From NCBI GenBank assembly GCA_963970005.1, contig CAXAMN010029094.1, forward strand, positions 396,369 to 460,368: a stretch of 64,000 nt of DNA, in the 5' to 3' direction. This document shows positions 21,625 through 35,300 of this stretch, piece by piece (positions within the stretch are counted from its first letter, which is position 1; every line of letters starts with the position of its first letter). The notes beneath the pieces are model-generated. The model saw only the letters and a program-made list of their open reading frames with translations. It did no database searches and was not told where the DNA came from. The DNA comes from Durusdinium trenchii (lineage: Eukaryota > Sar > Dinophyceae > Suessiales > Symbiodiniaceae). Both the position numbers and the translations under genes were made by a program.

Positions 21625-23247
21625 CTGGCGCCAAGCACAGGACGCGCAGTCAAATGATGGCAGTCAGGGAAGTTCCCCTGAAGGTCCAGCTCGACTATTT
21701 TGGGGAACACCCAAGCAGCAGGGATATTCCTCTTTGGGGTCATCTTCAGACCTTTTATTGAAAACATCTGGACTCCCAGTTTAATATTACCCCAACTGTG
21801 ACTGAAGGAATGTAGATGGTACAGTATACGTAGTTGGATCATTGTATGCCCTGCCAGATCATAAACATGCCCAGGAACCATGGTTACGTAGATGGCATGA
21901 CCCCGATTTCGGATGTCCAAATCCAAATTTAAACAGATGGTGGTGCCATCTACATAACCATCATGATTTCAGGATCTACCAGAGCATCTGCGGGGGGTTC
22001 CCCAACAAACCACCCGGCGCTGCTTCAGGGACCTTCCATCGGACACCCATTGGATGGCCAGGACCCTTTCAACAGGGAGTGACCTCCCAACCTGTTCCAC
22101 GCTATTGTTGTAAAGCATCCCGAGCAATACATACCAGGACCCTCCTGGCCAAGCTGTTTGGAGACCGGTGATATTTCTCGGGCGCCAGTGGTCACCGAAC
22201 ACCGATCTGTACTTAAAACCTCTCTCCCTGCCGAGGAAGTATGGCAGGCCCCATGGCACAGCCCCATGGAGGACCATTTTTCCGAATTCCAAACAGCTGG
22301 TGTTTCACGTCCATGTGAATGACTCCGAGAGTATCAATTCTGCTACAGCTGGTAGGATGTCTTCATAGGCCTCAGCCTCAGGCTCAGTATGACATCACTT
22401 GTTCACAGAAGCCCGATATCCCAGATTGTGTATGGGACTGGCACCTCTACCTACTTACATTGACCCTTCAAACATCATGAACAAATCACTCCTGGCCTGA
22501 TCGGCAATCGTCATTGCTCTAAGTCCCATATGGATTCTGTGGGAGATTCATGGGGATATCCTGGAATCCAACAACCACCAACCAAACACCACCAACCACC
22601 AACCACCAACCAATCCGGAAGTTGGACCTCTGCTTTGATAGGAAGTTGGACCATATTTCTGGGTGTTTGGTGGCCATCCATCTGGTCGTACATGGTGGCA
22701 CCAGATTGCTCCTTAGCAATAAAGGGTATAGTGGGAGTAGGGTTCACCATGGGCGGTATTAGTGCAAACATCCAGATAGACTTTAAAGTTGGTACCCACA
22801 CATGTCATATCATGCCATGCTTTTGAGATCTTTTGAGGTACTAAAGAAGCTGACACCGGACCACGTTCACCGGAGACCGACCCCCTTCGACCCGATCCGA
22901 GAAGAAACGAAGCAGGGACAGTTGCTCGATGTGGTGCTTGGCATGAAACTCCATCAAGAAAGAGCAGTTTTTTAAAATGTTAGAGTCTCATGATTGAACG
23001 AATCGATCATTGAAAAAGACGCTACCAGGGTCATCCAATGGGTGTCCAATAGACTACCCTACCTTACAGGCTTCCATTGGGCACCCATTGGAAGTGTTAG
23101 GTATTCAATTGTCTATCACAACTACTCACCAAATGCACCCCCTCCGCCTCACCGCCCTGCCTCATCCCTCCACGCGCCTGGGAGGCAAGGAAGCTGGCAT
23201 GACAACATGAACGCTGTCAGGAATGTCAACTTACCATGATCTTAGAG

Positions 23248-23346
23248 CCCATCCATGGAACTGGGGAATAATTATATGCCGCCCCAGAGAAACCCCTGTT
23301 CAACCACCCCAACATAAGTAAATAGGCCATACATGGATGGTCTGGG
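23248..23346. mobile_element. Degenerate MITE of the same family
   Basis: The right end CCATACATGGATGGTCTGGG and an interior CAACCACCCCAAC resemble the family; the left end (CCCATCCATGG) is diverged and no target duplication is visible. Confidence 0.45.
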
Positions 23347-23392
23347 CATGGCTTAGAGCTTCGGCTGCTTTGGACCGCTTACTGAACTGCTC

Positions 23393-26300
23393 TTACAATG
23401 CAAGGCCCGAAGCCAAACACGCACGACGCACGACGTCTGCGTCGTCTCCATGCGGATGGGCGGCAAGAATGCGGGTCCCGCACCCACCGCGAGTCTTTCT
23501 CAGAAGGCGCCGCAGAAGATCTCTGGGCGCAAATCCCCAAGACTGTTGGCTCAAACACCACTGGGGCGACTGGGGATCCCTGATAGAAACCACCGGAAGA
23601 CTGAGCCGTTCGAGTCCGTTGGAGGAGACAGATGTTTTTAACGCCCGACGAGCAAAGACTTAAACGTCGAGGACCCTCACACGGCTGTGAGTCAAAAATG
23701 GGAGACCTTGGTTGACCACAGAAAATGGAACGGACGACCAGGGAGGTCAACCTACCGGGATTGAATGCTATTTTGATCCACCAAGCAGGTCATCCGGGTC
23801 CTCGTCCGAACTGGATCCACTGGTTCCCAGATTCAGTGCGGATGGCATGAGTATGGGGTTCCGGAAGGAAGGGCTAGCGCCCAAGCAAGCAGCACAGTAG
23901 TTGGGATTCTCCTGTTGGGATCAAAATGCGGGAAGCAAGTTGTTGCCCAACAGCCTTTGCAGCAGCTCTTCATGCGCATGACGCGTTCATGCATTGCATA
24001 TTCAGTCTCCAGGTAAATGGAGTCAACTTAGGCATGCATTCATGTCTAAAACCTGGACGTTCATTTCTTCACTTCGCGCAAGGCAAGGCTTAAGCGTAGC
24101 TGTTCTTTATTGCTGTTGGGCGGCCAAGCCAAGCTATTAACCCTTATATTCACCGGTAGACTTTGATATTCATGCTACAATTTAGACTTTCATGGAGGCA
24201 TCTGGAAGCTTATGCTGGCATAATTCATACACAAAATGACATCATTGGTTTTATGATGTTTTATGTGGCTTTATGTCTTGGCAAGAAGACTGTCCAGTAA
24301 GATTCAGACATTGTGTGAATGGTCAAAGTGCTGCTTGGCAAAAAAACATGTGCCGCTCACCATGTCCAAACAAAATCTGAATCAAACAACTCCAGGAAAC
24401 CACCGCATTGCGGCGCTGACCGTTTGCGTCCTCCTCCAAGTGATCCCGGGGCATGTCTGTTTTAAAATAAGACGACGTGCCAGTTCGATCCCTTCGACGG
24501 TTCGGGACATAGACCAGTCTACCCAGCCAGGGCCCAGGGACAGGGGTGGTGTCCCTCAGAAATTCCACACCCATGCCAGCACCCTCCAACAGCTGCTTCC
24601 TGGTGACAACAGGTGCCCAGAAACCACCTGCTAAAGTCTCCAAACAGCGACCTGGCCAGGAGGTCCTGGTAGATGCTCGGGATGCTTTAAACATGAGTAG
24701 GAACAGGTTGGGAGTTCACTCCCGGCTTGGTCGCTCCAAACGGCTTCCCTGTTGAGCGGGGGAAGAACTGGGGGGAAGAACTGGATACCCCCCGACTCCG
24801 AATGGCTCCCTCCTGAGCAACAGCTATGATTGAGATGAAAGGCCAATACTCTCACACATGCAGGCAGCTTCCATGGAACCCCGTGACTAGGTCCCCCCAA
24901 AAGATATCTCGCGGTGGACATGAACGGTAAATGTCCAGCAGCAGAGACATGTTTCCCAAAGAGGGGCATGTCACGGCTTCAAATGAGGAAACTTTAAGAA
25001 CTTGGACTGGGAGGCCACTCTACTTCCACCCCCACAACCTGCCTGAGGCATTTGACAATCTCCGGGACATCTCCTCTAAAGCGCCCTCGTTCTCCTCGCA
25101 CGGGAAACCAATGCAGAATCCCTTCATTCATCTTCATTCGACTGTTCAAGAAATACCCACCTATCTACTGTAGCTGAAAGAGTACACAAAGGGCTGTCAG
25201 CAGTCTGGCCAACAGCAAGGGTGGGCACCCCAAGTCACCAGAAGTGGCCCATCCAGTTCTATGTCCGCGTACTTAAGAAACAGGCACACTAGATTGTAAT
25301 GTACACCGTATTACACTGTTGCGTGAGTGTCAATTGCCTGGTGAGTACCCAAGAGGGTCAAACACAACATAGGCCCCAAACACATTGTTAGTGCCAAAAG
25401 ATATGTGTTCTTGATCTTTTGCCATGGCTGGTCCAACAACTTTGCACAGATTCCAGTCCGAGGAGAAACCTGAACACATTCCCCTCATGACATGTGACCT
25501 ATGGTTTTGTATTATTTTATATTACAGTGTTAAAATTACTATTGTTATTTTATAATAGGGAAACTACAATGGGTTGTGGTCTATTTAGTCAATTTTGCTC
25601 TGTTTGCTTCTTCCAGGGGATCGTTGCCAAGGCCTTCCTATTCTGAATATATATACACACACACACATTCTTTCTTGACCAAGACCACCGGCGCCCGGCA
25701 CCTCTCGAACTGCCACCAAGATCGCCTTCTGTGCTCTCAACTCCTCACGGTGGCGGTGGCGGGTCAAAGAAACATGGACGACGATCAAGCCAGACCAAAG
25801 ACCTGTCATTGGCAGTGCGCCACATTGGCAGCTTATCTTGAGGTAGTAAAACTACAGTATGTCAAATGTTACGTGAATAATTAATAGCACTGCCAAGCGG
25901 ATGTCTTGGGTTTGCTTCCCAACAGCTCGGTACATTGTGCTTGGAGTCCAGCTGGAATGGATTGTGGGCACCCACCGTGCATGAGACCACAAGAGAGAAG
26001 AAGCGGACCCATTGTGCAGGATGGACCTTTTGTGATGGTCCATGGCCATCCAAAGGTGATCATCAAATCCATCAGGAGCTCGACGAACGACGCACATCAT
26101 CACACATCCAGCTCCAGGTCTGGTCGAAACCGTCGAGTCAGATCGAGTCGTGGCACCGAGTCGGCGATCCGAGTCGATGATCCGACCAGAACCAAAGAAG
26201 TCGAAGAGACAGGAGATGCTGGGAGACTGGTTCGGAGGGTCCAGACGTACCGAACCTGAGAAGCGTGAGAAGGTACCACTGGATCCCTAATAGGGAATGA

Positions 26301-29300
26301 ATCGTACAATCTAGCGATGTAAGACCCTTCGGATGCTTTTTCTGGAGCTGCATTCACCCATGATTCACCCGCGGAAATCCTGGGATCGCTCTTCATTCAC
26401 AAAGAGGGATCCGTCCAAACGCTGCGTTGAAATGCTCCGACCGAGCCCGAGCAAGCTCAGTCGCGCGGCTTGGTCGCTCAGCCTTTGTACAGTTCCCCCA
26501 CTGCGAAGCAACACAGCTCGGCTGCCTGGAAACATCCCCAGACCCATATCCATACATTACAGACAGAACATCAGGGTATTCTTGGTGGCGCTGGGGATTC
26601 TTGAGCCCATTTGATCTTTTTCGGCATCAGATTGCTGGGAATCCCTGCCCATCTACAACGTAGACCAATCCTTACTATCACCCCTTAGATCCCCTTAGTG
26701 TCTTGAGCAATCTCCATTCGCCACCCCGTTGTAGGTCCTGTATTGTTGCTTTGCACTCCGGAGTCCTTCATCTTCCGCATCCCGGTCCTGCAGCTGCTCC
26801 TGTAAGTCTTGTGCCGCTAAGGTGAGCCTGAAGGAGCAGCGACCCCGCTCTGACCCCCACTACGAAGTCCAAAGACTGAGTTGGCTGTGGGTTCTGGCAC
26901 CAGGATCCCTTGGGCGACCTGCCTGGACCAAGCGACCATGGGCGACCGGAGCGTTTTCACGGACCCGTGCCCATGTACTCAAGCATCACGGGATGCCTCT
27001 CCTCACCCCAAAAACAACAGAAAACCACCCGAAATCCCGCCACCAGCGGACCAACACAAAAACACACATCATGGCCTGCGAAGAGAACGGAAAGCCCCTG
27101 GGGGACAATCCTGTGTCTCAAAATTCCGGTGAAGCTTGTGAAGGTTCCAAGCTCTAGTTCAAAGCTTATCCAAATAGCTTCAGGCAATTTGCCAGCCTAT
27201 TACACTAGTCCACTAACCTGCCACAGCTTTTCTCCCACACCATGCCCCTCAAACTCGCCGCCCCTCATCCCGAAACAACCACTCCGGCCCCGAGATCCCA
27301 CCGCGCCAATTCAGCCGCGAGGGCCAGCCGCGAGAGAACGCACCGTGGTTGATCCGGTCCTGCGGTTCTCCTCTTGAAGGTCTTTCATCTCCAAGGAGAT
27401 CTCGTTCCGATCGACCTCGGACGCCTCAGGACCCCGTGGACGGACGCGAAGGCGGACGTTCGCCCGGACTGGCGCCGTGACCCGTGGACGGACGCGCCAG
27501 GTTGCGGACGTTGTGTGGGAACAGAGATCAGAGCTGAAATGGATGGTTTTGCGTGGAAGCCCTAGAAACACACGTCTGAGATTGGCCAAGCAATGAAGAA
27601 ATGGCGCAGCACGACATAAGGCTGTGAAGGATCCTCGCCAGCCCATGACATGTTGAGTTCGTGCAGCCCCAAAAAGCCCAACGGTCACATGAAACAACGA
27701 CGTTGCAAAAGCAACTGTTCGAAGAGGATGAATGAAAACAACATAGTATACAGGTAACATACAGGAAACAGCAAAGCAAATTCATACTTAGTCTCTCAAG
27801 AGGCATTGTCTCCAAGCACCCAAAACTCAAACAGAGTCCGGGACGGTCCAGGGGGTATCTCATCAGATCTCATCAGTCATCACTTTGTGTCCCACTTGTC
27901 ACTAAGAATTAGATCGAATCATATTAGATCTCTTCCCAGACCTGTGACTGGAATAATTACATGATACATTTACCGCCAAAATGACCCATGCCATGTCAGG
28001 CTCACTCTTCCAGTCCGTGGACGACAGAAACCATGGATCCATTCCTTTGCGAGAAACCGCGTCCGCTCCTCGGTCCCACGACTCATCCTCACGACTCCGC
28101 ACCTGAAGGATCTGCAGCTGCTGCTGCAACTGAGCGGACTCCCTGCGTGCGAGGTCCAACTCGCTGCTCAATTCCTGCGGCCCGTGGGTTCAAGGAAGTA
28201 CAGCATTGCCCAATTGGTGCATTGGTCCATGGTATACACATATTTACCACATATTCCTACCACCCCAAACCAGAGATGCTCAAGGACGACTCAAAGCTTA
28301 AATGAGCATTTCTTCTTTCAACATCTTTCAACAGGAGCGACAGCACACATTCGCATCGGCGGTCGTCGTTCGTCGTCCGCATCGTAAAGAGCTTTCTACT
28401 GGAGAAAGGCAAAAAAGAAAAGGGTCTTTGAAGGTCACGATGTTGGTACCCTTGTCCACCAGTCCGTCTTATAGTGTAAACACATGCAGCTACGACATGC
28501 AATGACCATCTGTCCCCACCGTGCTGGACCTTGAACTGGACCGTGCCTCCATGCAATGTGTCATTGGAAGAGCCACCTCATGCTGCTACACTGCTAACAC
28601 CAACAAAGACGAACAATACTCCTCTCTGCAACTTCTGTGCACTACCCCACCCAACACTCACATCACGTATACTTATACCTCACCATACCTCACCCATGCT
28701 TCTACATAACACCAGCCACTCCAGAATCACACAAAATCCCCTAGTCCACTCAAACACCCAGCCACCCAACCCCCTCTTCGCCTCCAGCTGCTGCGCATGC
28801 AGCGCCTTCTGCTGCTCGAAGCCGTTCAGCAAGGCCTCCTCCGAGCTCGAGCGCTCGCGCCGAAGCTCCGCCCTGGGCGCCACGGACGTTTTGGCACAAA
28901 CCCGGGGCCCTGGGTCGGGGCCCTGGGTGTGGTGGGGTGTCAGAGGTGTGCAAAACGATGTAAACGATGGCAAACAGGGAGCCGTTCTGCCTGCGAGACA
29001 TCAGGCACAAAGGCTGATCTGTGGTGCAGGGTTCATACTTACCGCTCCAGCTCAAGTTTACTTATTGAGGGACTCTGTTGGCACCTGCAATAGCAAATCA
29101 AACAGGGTCAGGCCCGTGAACACACTGAAATTGGGCCACCTAACACGCAGCTTGCAGTTTAGTGCCCTGAAGCTGTTTGAAAAGGGATCGTGGCACACGG
29201 GCACGTTCTCTCAATCAGCACGGACTTGACGAGGCCTCAGCTTCGGACTTGGAGTTGGACATCAGGTGTTTGCCTTCTAGCCTCCTCCTCATCTGTGGCT

Positions 29301-32300
29301 TCAAGAAGGGGTAGATCTTGATCTCCCGAAGTCTGCCCTGCAAAGTTCCCGACTGAAGTCAAGGCAGTGAAGCTGGATCACTGCCAATTTGCCCCGTGAT
29401 GGCGATCTGTCCGAAGATGGCTTCGACTCCAAGCCAACACGTTTCAAATCTCTGATTCAATCTGCAAAGGCCAACACACCTGTGCAATTGCGAAAGGCGT
29501 GTTCCCCTGTGCCACTGTGCGTCCCTTTCAAGTCAACAACCATGCGTTGCGACCCGGGCGACGGCCCCAGGATGTCTGATGTAACCATCGCATTTTTTCG
29601 GTCTCTGCCGCACTGGCCTGGCCTCAACACCCACGAGCTGCGAGCCGCTCCGAAAGCATGCCGCAGCTTGCTGCTTGCTGCGGCTTGCTGTGCCAAGAAA
29701 GCCAACAGTCCACTGTAGCCTTGAACTTGCAATGATCTACGACTTGCAAAACAAATACGATGCTATCACAACGCAGAGGCCCAGGAGAAGTTAATTTCAG
29801 GTTCTAAGATGTTCTAAGTATTCGGATGGTTTTCATCTGTTTTCATGGTGCAAAGAAAACACACCGCGTTTTCATGTCTTTACACTTAGCAAGGACTTAT
29901 AACATCATATAACATAACTTAGCATGTGCATGGAATTGAGGGAACTCTTCGGGACACCCGTCTCTGTTGTGATATTTTGGGGAAGGATACTTTGGGAACC
30001 ACACAGGTCCACAAACACCGACCGAAGACGAGTCGTTCTGTTTTGTAGCCGATCCGGATCTGAGTCCTGGAGCGTGGATGGGGTTTCCTTGGAGGGACAG
30101 GGCCATGCCGCGTCGACCTTAAGCCTTAAGCAAACCCCCCTGACCTGCTTTCGTTCTTCCGCCCCGGCCCCAGCCTCTCGCTCTTGCGCCCCTGGCGCTC
30201 GTCATAGAGGTGGGCGCCCAACTCCGCCACCAGCAGCAGGAGGAAACCTCAGCGACGCGGGCGGGCGGTCGTCCCCGCTTCGCGGGGCGGTTCCGGTGGC
30301 GGTGGGCTTCCAAGGTGGGGCGGTTTGCGTGGGTGACCGGTCGGCAGCCGTAGTACGATTCGAGCCAGAGAAAGAAACACCACCAGCGCCATTCAATCAA
30401 TCATAGGGCCAGGTACTAGCACACCACAGCCAGATCTTTGTGTTGCCTATAGGGTCATGAGATCCTGTAGATTCCTGTAGCCTTCTACTAGGCAGATTGG
30501 AGGCTTTCAGTCAATCGCCACTGCGACTCCCTCCGAAGAGGGAGGGCTTTGTGATGGCTGCCCACTGACCCCATCTACACCCCCTCGTTGGGTCGCTTCA
30601 TCTACATGGGCCCCCATCAACCCCAGCCCAAACTGCAAACTGGTCATCTACTAGGGGTCACTGCATTCCAAATTCAGAAGGGAACACCTGCCATACTGGG
30701 AACAGAATGGTCACATCATCTCCTAGCCTTTGAGAGCTTTTTGGGGGTTCACTGGGTTCATGGGCACTCACTCACTCACTCAATCAATCAATCACTCACT
30801 CTCTCTCTCTCTCTCTTCCTTCGCCACTTTCTTCCGGGCGCCCGTGCTCACGTCATCGCCCTCGTTCCGGAGCAAGGAGCGCAGCAAGGCGTTCTTGACC
30901 TGACGCGGCAGTCGGTTCTTTTCTAACATCAAGGACAACATGTTCCTGTACCCCCTTCACCCCCCCTTTTCTATGGTGCTGTAGTAGTCTGACTCCTGAG
31001 GCTGGAGACCCTGGAACATAGAGGGCAACCTTACTTTTGCACCTGTTTCTGGTTCAGTGAGGTGTCCCCCAGTCCGTTCGCCCAGTCCGTACGTCACGCG
31101 GACCGAAGCCGAGCCCCCTGTCCGAGCGGAGATCTTTTGCTTGGCATGTCCGATCCGGAGATATGTTTTTTCCAAATTTATCCCAGCAGGAAGGGGGAGT
31201 AAACCCCAGGAAGGGGGGACCAGAAACGGTCCTCGCGCCAAAAAGCGGTCCTCGCGCCAAAAAGGTCACGGTCCTCGTGGTCGAACAACGGATGTGTAAG
31301 ACATGTGTTTTGCCTCGCAGGGACGTTTGAATCCGCCGCGAGTTTCGCGGCTTCAAAGAGAATGCATCGTCTTTTCCAAAGCAACACCAGCAATCCCTGG
31401 TGACGAGCGATTTGCTAATTGTTTACCATTTGTTGCAAGATAGCTAAAGTGTTCTGAGCTAGCCTTGACGTTGCTTGCACACCAAGTGAATCCAGCACCC
31501 GAAACCTGCCAGGTCACCACCTGCCACTCATGCAGCTCGCGCCTCCTGATCCAGCTCGCGAAGGCCCTCCTCAATGCCCTCAACGTCATTGCCCCGCAAG
31601 GCCTCCGAATCGGCAGCCGAAACAGCGGCGAGTTCGGGGACCGGACACCGCCTGCCCGATCAGCACTGTTCGCACCGGAAGCTGGCTGGATCAGCGTGGG
31701 ACAAATGAAAAGAACATGGTGGGAATCGAATAGCAACGCGAAGTTGCAACATGGTGGGAATCCCGTGTCCAACAGGTTTTTTCAGTTCACCTCTTCCACA
31801 GAAACTTGAACATCATCTATCCAGTCGTGGGTTTTCAACCTCTGGTCCGAACGGACTAATTTATCTAATGAGCAATGCTCGCTTCAGCGACATCCACGTT
31901 AATGAAAAGAACATTGTTCTGTTCATTTCTGTTCAATGGGCTTGAAGCGAAGCATTTTCTTGAGGAGACTCCAAGAAATTCCAAAAGGAGTCTCCAATGG
32001 AGATCCCACTTCACTCTTGGTGAGCCGATGGTCCTGGCTCTTTCCATAAACTTGCGAGGTGTGTCGTCCAAAAACCCTCCTCGGATGGACCCTGAGACTT
32101 CCACCAACCAGAGCTCAATCTTTTTTTTGAATCAACATGAATCAACATGGTCTGATCATGATCTGAACTTCGTGGATTAATAAACCACTGCCACCTTTCT
32201 GTTCATGGAACCAACCACTGACACCATCTGACACCCAGTACAACTACCCTACCACCCACTTTCACCTCAATAGAGTATGTACAGGCATGTACAGCCCTAG

Positions 32301-35300
32301 CATTATGCAAGAAACCCTTGGTTAAGAACATGAGGGGTCCCCCTTTATCGGTTGTTCGATTAGAACAGAAGAAACAAGGAGCACCCGCTTTCCACCCTTG
32401 CAGAAGACACACAAATGCCTCGCCATGTCTTTCCGGATGGTTTCCCGGTCTCACATCAGGAATCTGGTTTTCTAGGTCCAATGTGTAATGAAAGCGAACG
32501 TGAAAACCGATTGCTGGTAAAACGACTGGTGACCTACGAGCTTCCGGACCAACCTGGATCCGTTTTCTTCACAAAAGAATTGGTACCCCCCAGCGAATTC
32601 CTTTTCTTCCAGCCTCATCGAGGTACTGCAATCGCCTCACGGGTGAGGCCATGGACAGCTTGGGCGGATCATCCCAGCCTCGCGGTCGCACGGTCAAATC
32701 GAGGGAGGAGAGGTTTGGGAAAGGAGAACAGCGGCTAGGGCTACAGGGGGGCCAGGTATCGTGGTATGGTATGGAGACAAAGAACCATGGTGTTTCTAGA
32801 GGATTGTACTTTCAGGTGGCCCTGTTTCAGCCAGATGTACCGATGTTCTTCGCACCATGAAAATCGGGGCAAGCCTGCTGAATACAAGAGGTACTGATGG
32901 GGGAACATGAGAATCATGAGAAGCAGGACTGCCCATCCAAAACACTTTTCAGAATTCTTCGCCCCAGGCTCAACTCAAGGCTAGCTGAACATATGCCTTC
33001 AAGGCTAGCTGAGCGCCGCAAAAGCGCAATCGATCTGACCTGTTCCAAGGCGGCTAGACCTTCACAAACGGACAACATCGTATGGCTGGAATGAATCAGT
33101 CATGAACATCCGCATCCCAAGCCAGACATCAGCCCTTCCAAGTGGGAGTCCGCATCCCAAGCCAGACATCAGCCCTTCCAAGTGAGAGTCCCACTTTTGG
33201 CAAATGTTCTTCAAAGGCACCTGCCAAAAGATTGTTTATAGATTCCCCAGCCAACCACGAGATTTCCACCACGAAGAACGGTGCTACGATACAGTAGTTT
33301 GACTCCCTCAGTTTCCCTGGAAAGTCAAGGTGAACCTTTTTCCACCTGATTCCCCGCCAAAAGGCTAAAGTTTGAAGGTTACGGTTACAGTCTCAGTATC
33401 CACTGGTCCTGGGCAGGTAGTCAATCTGAAACCATCTTCAGAGCTTTTTCTTCCCTCCTTGCACTGAGGAACAACTTGCGTCGAACTCCCCAGGAATCGT
33501 CGGACTCCACCCAGCTTCACCCCACCGACTGCGCCGCGGAAAAGAACAAACTCAGCTTTGCCGCGAAGAAAGACGCCCGGTTTTGATGGTGGAGGTATAC
33601 TGCATAGGGCCTAGGAATGCCTAGGAGTGCCACAGACGACCCCCCGGGCTGGTTTTGCCTGGGTAGCGTCGATCGAAGTAGCTCTGGAGCTGCGACAAAC
33701 TCCACGGCGGATCGAGGCCAATGTCCTCCGAGGTGGACGACAGCAGGTCGATGTGGTCGGTTCTGAAAATAGACAGGGTTGTTGTTCTTTTTTTGCCCAG
33801 GGAGGTAGGCCGCGGATAGAGGAAGAGGTAGCAAGTTTGATGCAGGATAGCTCACACACTGGTTCCTAGACCTTTAGGGACACTTAAGGGTTCCAGCTGA
33901 TTACGATTGGTGTGGTGGCAGTGGCTGGTGGTGGTTGGTTGTCGGTTGTTGTCTCTTGATGGTGTTGGAAAAGGGAATTGCTATTAAAGTGCTATTCTTG
34001 TTGTTGTTGGCGGTGGTCTATGTCTTTAATTTGAAGATGAGGTATGACTTGTCATATCGTGCCTTTTCGATTGACAATGCTTGAGTACCAAATCCCAATT
34101 GCAAATCCTTTGCTCACTCCCTCTTCAGGTCCGTCAGATGTTGATTTCTCAGGAACTTGGGTTGTTCTCCCAGCCACACGAGTTCTTCCCTCAAGCCGAC
34201 AGTGGACCATGTTCTTCATCCCTCACACCCTATGGATCCACATTGCCCTTTTTATGAGGGTAGTGTGTTCGACACTTTGATGTACGTAGCCTTGGAAGGT
34301 CCAGTCGTACTTGTTGAGAAGGTGGGACTGGATCCTTGGGGACAGTATAGTATATTGGCTCACATGGTCAGGATCTGGAGAGACCTGCAGTCAAATGCAA
34401 AATCCATGCACCTGGAGCCTGGGCAGTGACCGTGCAAGTGCACATGAAACAATTGAAACCACTGTTTGCCTTTACTTACTGGTAATTAACTGGATCCACT
34501 GGAATACAGCCTGGCCATGCTTCACTCTCCGGTCAGACCCAAACTCACAAACCTGTTGTGCTACCCAAACTCTCCATCCTCCAAGAACTCTTGGTAGCCC
34601 TCAGCGTCCTGCGACGCGGAAAACACGCGGAGGCGTTGGAGCGTTCCATGTTCTTCGTTTGGAAGAAACGATGTGAAAGAGAAGCATGGACACAAAATGA
34701 TTTTCCCAATCGGTGGAATCTCAGAAAAAAAAACAAGGTCTGTGAAATTTCAGGTGGCAAAATCTGTGTGAAGTGTCAGTTGGCAAAAGCCAGTGTTACA
34801 TCAAAATGGTTGTTGGGGTGGTTGAACCCACCCTCAAACCACACATCAGGTATCATTATGTTGTCCTTGTGAACCCGAAGATTGACCCAAAGATGAGACC
34901 GCAGTTGCAGGGATGGATTCACGCCACTAACTCATGTCTTGTCATATCTTTTCACGTCTTTTCATGTGTTGTGTTGTCTCTTATATCCTCATGAGGCCTG
35001 TGGACTTTTTTTGGCCATCCAACCAGCAGAGGGGTATGCCTGTCCAGCCACCCAAAAGCTAGCCATGGCATTCAAACACCACCCACTCAACATGAAAATA
35101 TCCAGCCGCAACTTTTTAGTTTAAGTGGAACAAATATGACAAAATGTTGGTTCACAACTTTAGCCAACAGATTTTTGTTTCCCAAATTTTCCTCACCCAT
35201 TTTTGTTGCCAGTAGACTGTCCTTACTACTTTTCTTCTTGTGGCTATCCAGCCACCACACTGGTATGCATTCAGCCTGCCATATCCAGCCACCGCCCTCA

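Noticed and set aside
28531..29229. 232-codon plus-strand ORF
   Set aside because: It covers a minus-strand coiled-coil exon (28782-28872) in antisense. Its own composition is low-complexity Pro/Thr/His and not protein-like.
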